This document shows positions 11,701-23,900 of a stretch of DNA of 64,000 bases, piece after piece. The stretch's first letter is position 1; each line of letters starts with the position of its first letter. Source of the stretch: Chloroflexota bacterium (lineage in GTDB: Bacteria > Chloroflexota > Anaerolineae > Anaerolineales > UBA4823); the NCBI GenBank assembly GCA_012516075.1, contig JAAYXE010000031.1, forward strand, positions 62,001-126,000, given 5' to 3'. The translations under genes and the position numbers were made by a program. A model generated the notes under the pieces. It saw only the letters and a list, made by a program, of their open reading frames with translations. It was not told the origin of the DNA and did no database searches.

Positions 11701-14700
11701 GGCCGGCGGTGCGAGGAGCGGGTAAGCCTGGCGCAGGTCTTCATCGCTGTAGCGCCACCAGCCGTCTGTCAGCCCGAAGGTCAGATCGACCCAGGCGTCT
11801 GGCGCGGTGGGCTCCAGCAGCAGCAGCAGGCCGCCAGGGGCCAGAAGCTGGTTCACATGCTGCAGGGTAATACCCAGATCGCGGGTGGCGTGCAAAACGT
11901 TGGCGGCGATGATCAGGTCAAAGCTGCGCGCTTCGAAGCCCTGCGCCTGCGGGTCCTGCTCGATGTCCAGTGGTCGGTAGGTGACAAAATCGTAGGCGCT
12001 GAATTTCTCGCGCGCCTGCAAGAGGAACGCTGGTGAGATATCGGTAAAGTAGTAATGCGTCGTCTGCTGCGGCAGGAGCGGCAGCACGGCGCGCGCCGTG
12101 CCGCCAGTGCCGGCCCCGATCTCCAGGATGCGCAGCCCCTGCCGGGATTCACGCTGCTCAAGGACACCCTGTACCGCTGCGGCCACAAGCTGGTTGAAGA
12201 CCTCCGCTTCCGGCGTCCCGTGATAGAGCGGTTCAACAATTTCCGTGGATCCGCCCGGGAACAGCAGCTGCAGGGGATCGATTTCGCCGGTCAGTACCCC
12301 GGCCAGAGCCGGGCCGCAGTGTTCGACCAGAGCCACCTGGGGTGGGAGCGACGTGAAGCGGGCTTTCAACCCCTGTACATCTGCCTGCAGCGCTTCCGGT
12401 GCCGGCGCTTCACGTACACGCCAGCCATTGTCTGTGCTTTCCAGGTAACCTGCTTCGGACAGGATGGCTAGCAGGCGGGCAAACAGGCGCCTGTGCCGGC
12501 TGGCGATACCCAAACGGCCGACCAGTGATTCGGTCGTGAAGCCTTTTTTCGCGTTCCAGTCCATACCCAGCCGGTCAAAAGCAGCCAGGATGTAGGCGCG
12601 GCATATGCGGTTCAGGTCTGCGATGACCGCGTGGTGAGTCTGCAGACCGAACTGGTCGCTGAGGGGTGCAAACGCTTCCTGAGCGGCGGCAGCCAGCGCC
12701 GGTAGGTACAGTTCATTTTCTACCTGCGGGCGCCATTCGAAGTGCACCATCCAGTCTGCGAAATCGTCACCCGACCCGAGACTGTGGGTGAGTTGTGCGG
12801 CTCGCCGCAGATGCAGTCCTTCGATTTGGACATGGACGCGGCCGCTTTCTTCCAGCACCCAGAGATCTGCGCTCAGGGTGCCTGTTCCTTTTTGATCTCT
12901 GAGCACCACACGTCCCCAGGCGCGTGGGCCGGGGGCGCTGTAAACCTCACAGCGGTCTACCGCAGCGGGCAGGAACGCCTGGCCAGGGGATTGGTCCGCG
13001 GGTAAGGCCTGTTCCACGAGCTGCAGGCAGGCGTCAAGCAGCGCCGGTGAGATCTGGTATGAGGCCTCGCCTGCTGCGCCATCCGGCAGTTCGATCAGGC
13101 CCAGCGCTTCACCGGTGCGGCGGTAGATTTTCTGCAGCCCCTGCAGGCTCTCCCCGGGCTGGATACCGCGCCGGTTCAGGGCGGCGAAATGCTCATCAGG
13201 GTCAACTGCCTGTGCACCGGCTGAGACCGATTCTGGGTCCAGGGCCGGCGCAGCAGGCTTTGCGCCACCTGCCAGTATCTTTCCCGTAACATGGAGCTGC
13301 CACCCGTCTCGTTCTTCACCGGAGCGGGCGCTGAAGATTTTGAATTCAACCTGGCCCTGCGCTTCGGGCTCCAGGATGGTTTGAATAATGCGCGTTTCAT
13401 CCCCGGTAAAGCGCATGGGCTTAAGGAGCACGATATCTTCCAGGGCGTGCTGCCCGGCGCCAAAGAAATCCAGTGCGGCCTCCAGCGCCAGCTCGAAATA
13501 GGCAGCTGCGGGCAAAATCACCTCGCCGTTCACGATATGGTCGCGCAGGAACGGAAAGTCCTGCGCCTGGCACACGAGTTCGTACTGGCGCGTTTGCAGG
13601 GCGGAGCGTAGAGGGGCGCCCAGGAGCGGGCCAGCCATTTCGACGGCTGCTGACTGCATCTGACGTGGGGCGGCCGGGATCCAGTAGCGTTTGCGCTGGA
13701 ACGGGTAGTTAGGCAGGCCCGACAGGCGCGGGCGCGCCGCTTCGTCGCGGTGAAAACCATCCCAGTCCACCGGGGCGCCGTACACATAGAGTGCGCCCAG
13801 GGTGTTCAGCATCACCTGCAGATCAGGCTGCCCCTTGCGCAGAGATGGCAGCCAGGGCCCCAGGTGTTCCGGCAGACAGCGCTGTCCCATGCCGGTGAGT
13901 ACCGGCGCGGGGCCGATTTCAATAAACACCTCACAGCCGAGCTGTTTCAGCGTGTGCATCATCTCATTGAAGCGCACCGGCCGGCGCACATGATCGACCC
14001 AGTATGCAGGCTCTGGAGCAGCGGTCCGGCTGAATGCCTGGCCGGTCAGGTTGGAGATCAGCGGCAGGCGCGGCGCCTGAGCGGGAATGCCGGAAGCAAT
14101 ACGGGCGAAATCATCCAGGACCGGATCCATCAACGGTGAGTGGAAGGCGTGCGATACCGGCAGGCGCCGGAACGAAATGCCCTGCGCTTTGAAGCTGTCG
14201 AGCACCTCCTGCAGGGCTTCCCCATCGCCGGAGATGACCGTGTTCTCAGGGCCGTTGAGCGCCGCAATGCTCAGCCGGTCGCTGTAGGGCTGCAGGACGC
14301 TCTCCACCTGTTCCGGGCCAGTAAACACAGCGGCCATCGCGCCCCCGGCGGGCAGCGAGGCGATCAGCTGCCCGCGCCGGGCGATGAACGCCAGCCCGTC
14401 CTCCAGGCTGAACACCCCGGCTGCACAGGCGGCAGCGAATTCTCCAACGCTGTGCCCGGCCACCGCCGCCGGTGTAATGCCCCAGGAGCGCCACAATTCA
14501 CACAGTGCGTACTCCAGGGCGAACAAAGCCGGCTGGGTGTATGCGGTGTTGTCCAGGCATGCAGCCGCTTCCGGGTCCTCGCCGAACATGACCGCAAGCA
14601 GCGGGCGTTCCAGGTAGGGCTGCAGCAGGGCGGCGCAGCGGTCCAGAGCGGAGCGAAAAACGGGGAACAAATCATAAAGCTGGCGGCCCATGCCGGGATA

Positions 14701-16425
14701 CTGGGAGCCCTGCCCGGTGAACAGGAAGGCGATTTTGGGGCGGTCTGTCGTGCGTACGGGACCGGCCAGCGGCCCTTCCTGCGCGGATTCCTGGAAGCGC
14801 CTGAGCTGCTCGCCAGCCTGCTGCGCGCTCTGTGCGATGACTGCCAGGCGGTGACTCAGGTGCGCCCGCCCCTGGTGCGTTGTGCGGCTGACATCCCCCA
14901 GAGAAATTTCCGGATGAGCGGCCAGGTAACCCTGGTAGCGGCCGGCCAGCTCCTTGAGTGCCGACTGGTTCTGGGCGGAGAGGGTCAGCAGGTGGAAAGG
15001 ACGCTCTGGAGCATCTGCGGCGGGCTCCCGCTCCGGCGGACCGGCCAGCACTACATGGGCGTTCGTCCCGCTGAAGCCAAAAGAGCTCACCCCAGCCACC
15101 CGTCGTCCGGCGGGACGCCAGGGGATTACCGTGGTGGGCACGCGCAGCGGCAGGTTTTCCCAGGGGATGTGTGGGTTGGGGGTCTGGAAATGCAGGCTTG
15201 GCGGGATCTCACCGTGCTGCAGGACCAGCAGAGCCTTGATCAGCCCGGCGATGCCGGCAGCCGATTCCAGATGCCCCAGATTTGATTTCACCGAGCCGAT
15301 ATACACCGGCTGTGTGGGCTGGTGCGACTCTTTGAAGATACTGCCCAGCGCCTGGACCTCAATGGGATCTCCGAGGGATGTGCCGGTGCCGTGGGCCTCG
15401 ATATAACCCACTTCACCCGGCTGCACTCCGGCGTTGGAGAGCGCCTGGCGGACCACACTCTCCTGGGCAGGGCCGTTCGGCGCGGTCAGCCCGCTGCTGG
15501 CGCCATCCTGGTCAACAGCAGAGCCTAAAATCAGCCCCAGAATGGGATCGCCATCGGCCAGAGCATCGCTGAGCCGCTTGAGCACTACCAGGCCGCAGCC
15601 TTCGCCGCGTACAAATCCGTCGGCACGGGCATCGAACGCTTTGCAGCGCCCGTCGGGAGCCATGAAATGGTATTTGGAAAGGGCGATCGAGGCCTCGGGC
15701 GTGATGATGGCGTTCACCCCACCGGCCAGTGCCATGCGGCACTCGCCTGCCCGCAGGCTCTGTACGGCGAGATGCACAGCGACCAGGGAAGAGGAGCAGG
15801 CGGTGTCGAGCGAGATGCTCGGCCCCTGAAAACCAAAGACGTAAGAAAGGCGGCCGGAGGCCAGGCTGTGCCCTGTGCCCGAGCCGTAATAAGTATCGAT
15901 GCGTGCGATGCCGCCTCCGGCAAGCTGCAGCTGGGCGTAATCGCTGTTGACAATACCCACGAACACACCGGTCGAACTGCCTGAGAGCCGGTCGGGAGGC
16001 AGGCCGGCGTTTTCCAGCGCCTCCCAGGCCACTTCCAGCAGCAGGCGCTGCTGCGGGTCGAGGCTGTTGGCTTCGCGGGGTGAAATTCCGAATAGCTGGG
16101 GATCGAAGCGGTCTATTCCCTCGATGAACCCACCCCAGCGGGTGGACATTTTGCCCGGCGCCTCCGGGTCGGGGTCGTAGTAACGGTCGATGTCCCAGCG
16201 GTCAGGGGGGACTTCGCGGATGGCGTCCACGCCGTTCTTGAGCAGCTCCCAGTAGCTTTCGGCATCCTTCACGCCACCGGGGAAACGGCAGCCCATACCA
16301 ATCACCGCGATGGGCTCACGCTGAGCCCCTTCGAGCGTTTCGACACGCTTCTGCAGTTTTTCTATGGCGATGTAAGCCTGTTTCAATGCCGACAGGCTGG
16401 TTGATTCCCTGGAGGCAGGTTCCAT
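8704..16425 (-). CDS. Type I polyketide synthase PKS4, KS-AT-DH-cMT-ER-KR-ACP
   Basis: A 2573-residue fully reducing module with C-methylation. Domains: coiled-coil docking segment (1-40); KS with Cys210; AT with Ser659 in GHSVGE and HAFH (malonyl-CoA type); DH with His963 in [11 protein letters not shown] and DACLQ near 1130; methyltransferase with EIGAGTGGT near 1438 and the VLHAT motif; ER with GLNFRDVL near 1858 and [11 protein letters not shown] near 1967; KR with TGGLSGLG near 2165 and LDD (B-type), but His2310 in the catalytic Tyr position; ACP with Ser2486. Predicted action: add one malonyl unit, methylate the alpha carbon, and reduce to a methyl-branched methylene. It ends in a [10 protein letters not shown] docking helix. 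It starts 4 bases after the PKS3 stop. Length and domain spacing almost match PKS2, which suggests a shared recent ancestor. Confidence 0.96.
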   Translation of the reverse strand: MEPASRESTSLSALKQAYIAIEKLQKRVETLEGAQREPIAVIGMGCRFPGGVKDAESYWELLKNGVDAIREVPPDRWDIDRYYDPDPEAPGKMSTRWGGFIEGIDRFDPQLFGISPREANSLDPQQRLLLEVAWEALENAGLPPDRLSGSSTGVFVGIVNSDYAQLQLAGGGIARIDTYYGSGTGHSLASGRLSYVFGFQGPSISLDTACSSSLVAVHLAVQSLRAGECRMALAGGVNAIITPEASIALSKYHFMAPDGRCKAFDARADGFVRGEGCGLVVLKRLSDALADGDPILGLILGSAVDQDGASSGLTAPNGPAQESVVRQALSNAGVQPGEVGYIEAHGTGTSLGDPIEVQALGSIFKESHQPTQPVYIGSVKSNLGHLESAAGIAGLIKALLVLQHGEIPPSLHFQTPNPHIPWENLPLRVPTTVIPWRPAGRRVAGVSSFGFSGTNAHVVLAGPPEREPAADAPERPFHLLTLSAQNQSALKELAGRYQGYLAAHPEISLGDVSRTTHQGRAHLSHRLAVIAQSAQQAGEQLRRFQESAQEGPLAGPVRTTDRPKIAFLFTGQGSQYPGMGRQLYDLFPVFRSALDRCAALLQPYLERPLLAVMFGEDPEAAACLDNTAYTQPALFALEYALCELWRSWGITPAAVAGHSVGEFAAACAAGVFSLEDGLAFIARRGQLIASLPAGGAMAAVFTGPEQVESVLQPYSDRLSIAALNGPENTVISGDGEALQEVLDSFKAQGISFRRLPVSHAFHSPLMDPVLDDFARIASGIPAQAPRLPLISNLTGQAFSRTAAPEPAYWVDHVRRPVRFNEMMHTLKQLGCEVFIEIGPAPVLTGMGQRCLPEHLGPWLPSLRKGQPDLQVMLNTLGALYVYGAPVDWDGFHRDEAARPRLSGLPNYPFQRKRYWIPAAPRQMQSAAVEMAGPLLGAPLRSALQTRQYELVCQAQDFPFLRDHIVNGEVILPAAAYFELALEAALDFFGAGQHALEDIVLLKPMRFTGDETRIIQTILEPEAQGQVEFKIFSARSGEERDGWQLHVTGKILAGGAKPAAPALDPESVSAGAQAVDPDEHFAALNRRGIQPGESLQGLQKIYRRTGEALGLIELPDGAAGEASYQISPALLDACLQLVEQALPADQSPGQAFLPAAVDRCEVYSAPGPRAWGRVVLRDQKGTGTLSADLWVLEESGRVHVQIEGLHLRRAAQLTHSLGSGDDFADWMVHFEWRPQVENELYLPALAAAAQEAFAPLSDQFGLQTHHAVIADLNRICRAYILAAFDRLGMDWNAKKGFTTESLVGRLGIASRHRRLFARLLAILSEAGYLESTDNGWRVREAPAPEALQADVQGLKARFTSLPPQVALVEHCGPALAGVLTGEIDPLQLLFPGGSTEIVEPLYHGTPEAEVFNQLVAAAVQGVLEQRESRQGLRILEIGAGTGGTARAVLPLLPQQTTHYYFTDISPAFLLQAREKFSAYDFVTYRPLDIEQDPQAQGFEARSFDLIIAANVLHATRDLGITLQHVNQLLAPGGLLLLLEPTAPDAWVDLTFGLTDGWWRYSDEDLRQAYPLLAPPAWVELLDKSGFSPVQVVPDASDHTHEVLILARKQERTASGNWLIFADRGGVGQQVAAELRAIGNNCQVVYADHAGSRDGESLSIPVDDPQAYVRLVQEAGSLSGVIHLWNLDADPADEPASPSNGSLLRDLQPGTGSLLHLVQALGAASSTPRLWVATRSAQPVEPGVTRRLSPLQAPVWGLGKVIHLEHPEYRCTLVDLDPESEVIVQAQNLVDAVRKNGPETLLAYRGSRRFTARLTSLPLAASLDDPQPVQLQTGTSGVLDDLHLVPAQRRPPAAGEVEIRVLATGLNFRDVLNALSMRDDPDPLGSECAGRITAVGPGVEGFSVGDEVIAVVTGGFASYVNVPARFVAPLPAGISFAQAATLPMTFMTAAYALQRSARIRAGQRVLIHAAAGGVGQAAVQIALQAGAEVFATAGSPEKRDFLRAQGVQHVYNSRSLDFARAIMEQTGGQGVDIVLNSLAGDFIPASVSVLAEDGCFLEIGKKEIWTQEQFSAAKPHADYRVIDLATLMANDPDAVQELFFDVLGQLADGKITPLPLHTFPLEKISEAFRFMSQARHIGKIVLTQGDEAAHRRRPRSTILRPDAEGTYLITGGLSGLGLLVAQRMVASGARSLVLVGRSDPGPAVQTALEEMQAAGAEVRVARCDISQPQQVRALLDDIRASMPPLRGVIHSAGVLDDGALLRQSWERFETVLAPKVDGAWLLHTLTAGSDLDFFVLFSSTAALLGSPGQGNHAAANAFLDALAHYRRAQGLPGTSINWGVWAEIGSAAERSVAERVEGQGIGVILPEQGLHILEKIVADGVVQAGVLPADWAQYLRSYPNGSPPAWLSEMGVRADRASTGRQPRSHPEAGPRPEREQSFRQRLQAAPAHRKYELLQAFVSEQAVHVLGMDSPDELDLGKPLNEMGLDSLMAGELRNRLGKGLQLERPLPATLVFDYPTVKAITDYLAGLVLTPEQPQPQPVETVQEGGDDLIAAIENMSEEEIERLFMDQMRGQS

Positions 16426-16429
16426 CCCG

Positions 16430-19400
16430 TTATCCTTTGAGATCTTTCAGTTTTTTCATCAGCAGTTCTTCAATTTCTTCTGCTGAGAGATCGTCCAGCA
16501 TACTTTCGTCCACCGCTTCAGGCTGAGGTGCGGATTCAGGTTGAGGCGCAGATGTGCGCTCTTCCACCAGGGTACCGGCCTCAACCAGCGCTTTTTCAAG
16601 AAAAACGGCCACCGCTTCGACGGTCGGGTAATCGAAGATCAGGGTGGAAGGCAGCGGCGTTTTCAGATCCAGGCCGGTCTGCAGACGGCTCTTCAATTCC
16701 ACGGCCATCAGCGAATCTACGCCCAGGTCCATCAGGCGCTGGCGGCGGTTAGGGCGCTGTCCGTCGCGCATGCGCAGCAGGCGGACCAGATGCTGGCGCA
16801 CATAATCGATGAGCATCTCGCGGCGCTCGTCGACAGATGCTTCCTGCAGGGCGGTGAGGAATGCCCGGCGCTCCTCTTCACGCTGGTCCTGAGCCGGACG
16901 ACCATTCCCCTCTGGCGCCGTGGTGAACTGGGCCTCGCCGGCAGCGGTGTGCTGGAAGGCAGCCTGCCCGTCTGTGGAGAGCGGCGTCTGGGCTGCCAGG
17001 ATGTGACATCCCAGGATTTCCGCAGCGGCGCCAGGCTGCGGGAATACCGTGCTGTTCTGGAAGCCGGCGGACTGCAGGACCTGCAGCCATTGATCCGCAG
17101 ACAGCAGAGGCGAATCGAGACGCAGGCCGTCCTCAAAGCGCTCCCAGCCCTCGATCAGCGCTGTGGTCACGTCGTACCAGGCCAGGGGCTCGGTGACTTC
17201 AAACGCCAGCAGCAGCCCACCGGGTGCCAGCAGTGCCCGCAGGAAGGCGAGCGTCTGGGGAATGTCGCGGGTGGCGTGCAGCACGTTGGCGGCGATGATC
17301 AAATCGAAGCTGCCAGGAGTCAGCCCCTGTTCCAGTGGGTCTTTCTCCAGGTTGAGCAGGCCGTAGCGCAGGAAGGGATAGCTCTGGAATTTATCCCTGG
17401 CCCGCTCTAAAAACAGCTCGGATACATCCGTAAACAGGTAGGATGTACGCTCTACCGGCAGCACAGGCAGCAGAGCCGATGTTGTACCCCCAGAGCCAGC
17501 GCCTGCCTCCAGGACGCGGATCTGGCGCCGGTCAGGCGTCTGTGCCACGATCGCCTGGACGAGGGTCCGCAGGATCCCGTTAAAGTAGCCAACCAGCGGC
17601 CATTTCTCATACAGGTATCTGGCGGTTTCAAATGAGCCGCCCGGGAAGAGGATCTCCAGCGGGCTTTCGGAGCCGGTGAGCAGCGCCGGAAGGCGCTCAC
17701 CCGAGCGCTTGACATAATCTGCCAGCCAGGGGAGGTCCTGCAGCGAGGCCGGGATTCCGGCTTCCAGTGCCTGTGGCAGCGGGCCGCTGAGGGGCTGCAG
17801 ACAGGTGAAAGCATCCCCCTCCCGGCGCAGAACGCCGCTGCGCGCCAGGCGCTCCAGCCAGCGCTGCATCAGCTTTTCGTAAGCTGGAAGGATCCTGTAT
17901 TGAGAGACCAAGCTGGCAGCCGTGTGGGTTTCACCGGCCTGGGAAAAGGCGCCCAGCTCCTGCAGCGCACGACGGATGTAGGCAGTACTGATGCGCTCCA
18001 GATCGTCCCATTTTTGCGGGTAAGTGTGCAGGCCCAGGTCGAGCGGCCCGCTTTCCTCCTGGCCCCTTCCGGCGGCAATAACCCGCTCCCAGAGAGAGAC
18101 TGCCGGCGCGCCTTTTTGTGCCCGTTCCACCTGCGCCGACCAGTACCGCTGCCGCTGCCAGGGGTAGGTGGGCAGCGCTACCCTTTGACGGGTATAAGGC
18201 CTGTCGAAGCCCTCCCAGTCCACGTTCACCCCGTGGACGTACAGCTCTGCCAGGCTCTCGAGCATCTGCTGGGTGTCGCCCCAGCCCTTGCGCAGCGAGG
18301 GCAGCCAGAGGACAGTGCTCTCCTGCGCTTCTTCCGGCAGTGCGCGGCGCCCCAGGGCCAGCAGCACGGGTTCTGGACCAATTTCTACAAAGATGCGCTG
18401 CCCCTGTGCGTACAGAGTTTGCATCGCGCGAGCGAAGCGTACCGGCTGGCGCAGGTGGCGGCGCCAGTAAGCTGCAGACTGCATGTCTGTTGCAGATACC
18501 AGTTCGCCGGTTGTGCAGGAGACCAACCCCGTGTGCAGTTCGCCGTAACGAATGCCGGCCGCTGTGGCCTCAAATTCATCCAGAATGGGGTCCAGCAGCG
18601 GGGAGTGGGCGGCCTGGGAGACGGCCAGGCGCTGGGAGCGGATGCGCCGGGCCCGCAGCGCCTCAACAGCCTGCTGCACGGCGGCACTGGAACCGGAAAT
18701 GACCGTGTTGTGCGGTCCGTTGATGACCGCGATCGAGACGGAGGCAGAAAACGGTGCGATGATTTCAGCGACGGTCTCCTCATCGGCGAATACGGCAGCC
18801 ATTTCCCCTTTTTCGGGGAGGGCATCCATCAGCCGACCGCGAGTCAGCACCAGCCGCATGCCGTCTTCGAGCGGGAATGCTCCAGCAATGCAGGCGGCCG
18901 CATACTCGCCCACGCTGTGCCCCATCACCAGGGAAGGCTTGATCCCCCAGGATTCCCACAGCTTCGCAAGCGCATACTCCAGAGCAAACAGGGCCGGCTG
19001 GGCGAAGGTCATCTGCTCCAGGAGGGCGCTTTGATCGGGGTCGTAGAGCACCGAAAGGAGTGAGTAGCCCAGCTCGGGGCTGGCGATCTCATCGCACGCC
19101 TGCAGGGCCTGGCGTAAAACGGGGTGGGTGTCGAACAGCTCGCGCCCCATTCCCGGGTACTGGGCTCCGTGGCCGGTGAAGAGGAAGGTCACCTCCGGCT
19201 GGTAGCTGTCCTGGATCTGGCCGCTGATGAGCCCGTCTACCTCACGTCCTTCCAGTAGGGCCTGAAGTTTTTCTCCGGCTTCTGCCGAGGATGCGGCCAG
19301 CACGGCCATACGGTGCTCGTAATGAGCGCGCCCGGCGTTCGCCGTGTAGCAAATATCGGTGAAGCGCTGCGCGCTGGCCGGCAGCAGCGCAGCGTATCGC

Positions 19401-20899
19401 CGGACCAGGTCGGTCAGCGCGGCCGGCTGCCGGGCCGAGAGGGTCAACAGATGCAGCGAGCGCTCGACGGTCGGGGGTTCCTCCTGGCGCTCGGGCGCCG
19501 CTTCAAGCACGACATGCACGTTCGTGCCGCTGAAGCCGAACGAACTCACCCCGGCAATGTAGCGCCCGTCGATGGGCTGCAGGGGCGTGCGGCGTGTGGG
19601 CACGTCGATGGGCAGGCGCTCCCAGGGGATGTAGGGGTTGGGCTCTTTCAGGTGCAGGTGAGGCGGTATCTCCCGGTTCTGCAGCACCAGAATGGCCTTG
19701 ATCAACCCGCCGATCCCTGCCGCCGATTCCATATGGCCCATATTGGTCTTTAATGACCCGATCTGCAGGCGGTGCTGCGCAGAACGGCCCTCGCCGAGTA
19801 CGGCAGCCAGCGCCTGGACTTCAATCGGGTCGCCCAGGGCCGTGCCGGTGCCGTGCGTTTCAACGTACGCAATCTGTGCGGGCTGGACCCCTCCACTGGC
19901 CAGGGCGGCCCGGATAACGGCCTCCTGAGCCAGACCGTTGGGGGCTGTCAGGCCGGTACTGCGCCCGTCCTGATTGGCGGCTGAGCCGCGGATCACGGCC
20001 AGGATGGGATCGCGGTTTGCCAGCGCGTCGGAGAGGCGCTTGAGCACCACGATTCCGCAGCCTTCCGAGCGCACAAAACCATCCGCGCGGGCATCAAATG
20101 TCTTGCAGCGTCCGTCCGGGGAGATCATGCGCGCCCGGGAGAAGTTGATCAGCATTTCTGGCATAAGGATGATGTTGACGCCCCCGGCGATGGCCATCCG
20201 GCATTCTCCGCTGCGCAGGCTCTGAACGGCCAGGTGGACGGCGGTCAGTGAAGATGAGCAGGCGGTATCGAGCGAGATGCTCGGTCCCTGCAGGCCGAGC
20301 AGGTATGAAATGCGGCCCGAAGCGATGCTGTGTGTGGTGCCCGTGACCATGTAGACGCCGATCTCTTCGGGCTCGCTCTGGCTGAGCAGGTGGAAGTAAT
20401 CGTTGGTAGAGATGCCGATGAAAACTCCGGTGGCGCTGCCCGCCAGCCGGTCGGGGGCCTGCCCGGCGTTTTCCAGGGCTTCCCAGGTCACCTCCAGCAG
20501 CAGCCGCTGCTGGGGATCCAGGTCCTCTGCCTCACGCGGTGAGAGGTTGAAAAACTGCGGGTCGAACTGGTCGATCCCGTCCAGAAAACCGCCCCAGCGC
20601 GTGTACATTTTTCCCGCAGCCTGCGGGTCGGAATCATAAAACGCGTCCACATCCCAGCGTTCGGGCGGCACCTCGCGGATTGCGTCGACACCATTAACGA
20701 GAAGCTGCCAGAGGTCCTGCGTATTTTGCACGCCGCCCGGGAAGCGGCAGCCAACGCCAATCACGGCAATCGGCTCTTTGCGTTCCTGTTCAAACGCTTC
20801 GAGACGGGCGCGCATCTGGCGCACTTCCAGCAGGGCGCGCTTGACGGGCGAGAGTTCAGTCGTTTCGTTGCTCTGGCCAGCGGTCGGTATTGTGGTCAT
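16430..20899 (-). CDS. Type I polyketide synthase PKS3, KS-AT-cMT-ACP (non-reducing)
   Basis: A 1489-residue module with no reductive domain. Domains: docking coiled coil (1-45); KS with Cys214 in DTACSSS and [12 protein letters not shown] with Ser662 in GHSVGEY; C-methyltransferase starting near 970 with EAGAGSGGT near 1131, VLHAT and a following Glu (the His/Glu pair expected of PKS methyltransferases); ACP with Ser1396 in GVDSL. No DH, ER or KR sequence lies between AT and MT or between MT and ACP, so the beta-keto group should survive and the alpha carbon be methylated once or twice. The AT has QAAHSP where malonyl enzymes have HAFHSP. The C-terminal helix is [14 protein letters not shown]. 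It starts 10 bases after the PKS2 stop. Confidence 0.95.
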   Translation of the reverse strand: MTTIPTAGQSNETTELSPVKRALLEVRQMRARLEAFEQERKEPIAVIGVGCRFPGGVQNTQDLWQLLVNGVDAIREVPPERWDVDAFYDSDPQAAGKMYTRWGGFLDGIDQFDPQFFNLSPREAEDLDPQQRLLLEVTWEALENAGQAPDRLAGSATGVFIGISTNDYFHLLSQSEPEEIGVYMVTGTTHSIASGRISYLLGLQGPSISLDTACSSSLTAVHLAVQSLRSGECRMAIAGGVNIILMPEMLINFSRARMISPDGRCKTFDARADGFVRSEGCGIVVLKRLSDALANRDPILAVIRGSAANQDGRSTGLTAPNGLAQEAVIRAALASGGVQPAQIAYVETHGTGTALGDPIEVQALAAVLGEGRSAQHRLQIGSLKTNMGHMESAAGIGGLIKAILVLQNREIPPHLHLKEPNPYIPWERLPIDVPTRRTPLQPIDGRYIAGVSSFGFSGTNVHVVLEAAPERQEEPPTVERSLHLLTLSARQPAALTDLVRRYAALLPASAQRFTDICYTANAGRAHYEHRMAVLAASSAEAGEKLQALLEGREVDGLISGQIQDSYQPEVTFLFTGHGAQYPGMGRELFDTHPVLRQALQACDEIASPELGYSLLSVLYDPDQSALLEQMTFAQPALFALEYALAKLWESWGIKPSLVMGHSVGEYAAACIAGAFPLEDGMRLVLTRGRLMDALPEKGEMAAVFADEETVAEIIAPFSASVSIAVINGPHNTVISGSSAAVQQAVEALRARRIRSQRLAVSQAAHSPLLDPILDEFEATAAGIRYGELHTGLVSCTTGELVSATDMQSAAYWRRHLRQPVRFARAMQTLYAQGQRIFVEIGPEPVLLALGRRALPEEAQESTVLWLPSLRKGWGDTQQMLESLAELYVHGVNVDWEGFDRPYTRQRVALPTYPWQRQRYWSAQVERAQKGAPAVSLWERVIAAGRGQEESGPLDLGLHTYPQKWDDLERISTAYIRRALQELGAFSQAGETHTAASLVSQYRILPAYEKLMQRWLERLARSGVLRREGDAFTCLQPLSGPLPQALEAGIPASLQDLPWLADYVKRSGERLPALLTGSESPLEILFPGGSFETARYLYEKWPLVGYFNGILRTLVQAIVAQTPDRRQIRVLEAGAGSGGTTSALLPVLPVERTSYLFTDVSELFLERARDKFQSYPFLRYGLLNLEKDPLEQGLTPGSFDLIIAANVLHATRDIPQTLAFLRALLAPGGLLLAFEVTEPLAWYDVTTALIEGWERFEDGLRLDSPLLSADQWLQVLQSAGFQNSTVFPQPGAAAEILGCHILAAQTPLSTDGQAAFQHTAAGEAQFTTAPEGNGRPAQDQREEERRAFLTALQEASVDERREMLIDYVRQHLVRLLRMRDGQRPNRRQRLMDLGVDSLMAVELKSRLQTGLDLKTPLPSTLIFDYPTVEAVAVFLEKALVEAGTLVEERTSAPQPESAPQPEAVDESMLDDLSAEEIEELLMKKLKDLKG

Positions 20900-20909
20900 A
20901 AGCAGCAGG

Positions 20910-23900
20910 TTACCCTTCCTGTTTGTCCCGGTTCAGGGCGTTCAATTCGGCGAGCAGGAGCGCTTCAGCCTCCTCGTCGGTGAGGTCGTCCAGTGCCTGC
21001 ACTGCGGCACCGGCTGCATCATCCCCCTGTGGCTCTTCGGCTTTTCCATCTGATTCGGGAAATGCCTGCCTGAGCAGGTACTGCGCCAGTGCTTCCGGCG
21101 TGGTGTAATCAAAAACCAGTGTGGCCGGCAGCGGGCTGCTCAACTTCAGCCCCGAAGCCAGTAAATTGCGCAATTCAACGGCCATCAGCGAGTCCAGGCC
21201 CAGCTCCAGCAGCGGCTGGTTGGGGTTGAGCACAAAGGCAGGGTCCAGGTCCAGGACTTTCAGGATCTTCTCGTGCACATAGGCGCGCATCAGGCTGGTG
21301 CGTTTGCTGGATGGGGCGAGGCGCAGTTGTTCCATCAAGTCCGGTTCGGCGGTTGAAGGACCGGCTGTACCGCGCCCGTCCGGTGAGCTCCGGGCCGCCT
21401 GCCGGGTACGCGCTTCGGCGATCAGATCCGAGAAAACTGCAGGCGCCGGGTGTGGCTCGAACTGCCGGGCGAACTGTTCCCAGTCTACCTGCACTGCGCC
21501 GACCTGCACCGCGGCAGGGGCGGGTAAGGAGTCAAAGCCCATCAGGCGGGCCAGCAGCTCGATCCCCTGTTCGGGCGACATGTGCCTCAGGCCGCGCTCC
21601 TGCAGGTGTGCGCTGAGCTTTTCACCCGCAGCTGCCCCAACGCGCTCCCACGGTCCCCAATCGATGCACAGCACCGGCAGGCCCTGCGCACGGCGGTAAT
21701 GGGCCAGGGCGTCCAGGTAGGCGCTGGCTGCCACATGATTGCCCTGCCCGGGAGATCCCAGCAGGGAAACCACCGATGAGAAAATCACGAAAAAGTCCAG
21801 CGGCAGGTGCAGGGTGGCCTGGTGCAGGTTCCAGCCGCCGTCCACTTTGGGAGCGAACACGCGCGCGAAGCGCGACCAGTTCTGCTGAACCAGCACGCCG
21901 TCGTCAAGCGCGCCGGCAGCGTGGAAGACGCCTCGCAGCGGGGCTGGCCCGGCCTCAATTTCGGCCACCAGGCGGCGCAGATCATCCTTTGATGCGGCGT
22001 CCGCCTGAACCGCGCGCACGTGAGCTCCGGCCTGCTCCAGTTCCTGGATCACGGCCTGCGCCTGAGGGGAGGGAGCGCTGCGGCCGGCCAGCACCAGGTG
22101 ACGGGCGCCCTGCTGTACCAGCCAGCGGGCGACCTCCAGCCCCAGCCCGCCCATACCACCGGTGATCAGGTAAGTGGCGTCGGGGCGCAGGCGCGGGCGT
22201 GCCAGCTCGGGGTCGTGTACCAGGACAAGCTTGCCGGTGTGCCGGGCCTGCGCCATGGTGCGGAATGCTTCCAGGGCGTTCTTAACCGGGAATATGCGCA
22301 GCGGCAGGGGGCGCAGCTTGCCTTCCTGCAGGGCTGCCAGCAGTTCCTGGAACATCACCGCGATCTGTTCCGGATCCTGGCGCGCGGTCTGAAGCAGGTC
22401 GACCACATGATAGACGGCCTCTGGCCGGACCTGCGCAAAGCGCTCGGTGCTCCAGATGCCGCGCTTACCGATCTCGATAAAGCGCCCATTTTTCGCCAGC
22501 ACGTCCACGCTGGCGGTTATAAATTCATCTGAAAGCGAATTGAGGACCAGATCCACACCCTGTCCGCCGGTCAGCTCGAGGATCTGCCCGGCAAAATCGA
22601 GGGAGCGCGAATCGAATACATGGTGCGCGCCGAGCGATTTCAACAGGGCTCGCTTCTGTGGGGATCCGGCAGTGGCAAACACCTCGGCCCCCGCATTTAG
22701 GGCAATCTGCAGCGCAGCCTGACCGACACCGCCGGCCGCGGCGTGAATGAGCACCCGTTCTCCGGCCTGCAGCTTTCCCAGGTGCTGGAGGGCGTAGATG
22801 GCGGTCAGAAAGGCTGAGGGCAGCGCCGCGGCTTCAGCCATGCTCAAATGTGTTGGCTTACGGCAGACGAAGGCGGCTGGGGTGACGACATGAGAAGCGA
22901 AGCACCCGGGCGCCATGGCGAACACTTCATCGCCGGGCTGCAGGCCGGTCACACCCGGCCCGACAGCGCTGATCACGCCGCTGCATTCACTGCCCAAGGT
23001 GCGCTCACCGGGGTACATGTCCAGCGCGATGAGCACATCGCGAAAGCCCAGCCCGCTGGCCTGCACCTGGATCTCCACTTCTCCAGGGCCGGGAGCGCTG
23101 CGGTTCAGGGGCTCGAAGGTCAGCTGCTCCAGCGCGCCGCGTTCTGAAGGCGCGATCCGGTAGGCTGCCGGCAGTGTTTTTTCCAGCTGCGCAGGGCTGC
23201 TGTCGCGCTGCAGCCTCTCCAGGCGAGGGGCAAACCAGTGCCCGCTGCGCAGGGCAAGCTGGTCTTCGCTGCTGCTCCCCAGGAGGGCAGCAGCCAGGCT
23301 CGCCGCCTGATCGCCGACAGGAGCGGCGGGATCCAGATCCAGCAGGCGAGGGTTCAGCTCAGGGTGCTCCTGAGAGATCACTTTTCCTAGACCCCATAGG
23401 GTGGCGGCATCGGGAGCTGCTCCCAGCCGGCCACCAGCAGAGGGGATGGCATGTACTCCCGGCGTGATCAGCCACAGCCCCTGAGGCAGCTGCCGTCCAC
23501 TGCGGGCCAGCGCCTGAGTGAGGTGCAGCAGGCCGCCCGCCGCCCTTTCCTGGAAAAGGGACGGCTCGCTGTGATCCAGCCCCCACAGATACGCCACTCC
23601 GGAGAGTTCTCCGGAAGCCGCTTCCTGAAGCAGGCGGGCGAAGTCCTCCGCTGCACAGGGGTCAATGCTGTACGTATTTTCGTCGATTGACTGGTAGGAT
23701 TCTCCGGCCAGCGCCAGTACGGCGGTGCCTGCCCGGTTCTGTATCTGCCGGTGCAGCTCTTCTCCCAGGCCTGCATGGTCGCCAAAGATCAGCCAGCGGC
23801 CGGCCGGCAGTTCGACAGGTGCTCCGGGCGCCTGCGCTACCAGCACAGCCTGGTTGGACAGCACCTGCTTACCGGAGAGTGCCAGCGGCTGAGAAAAACC

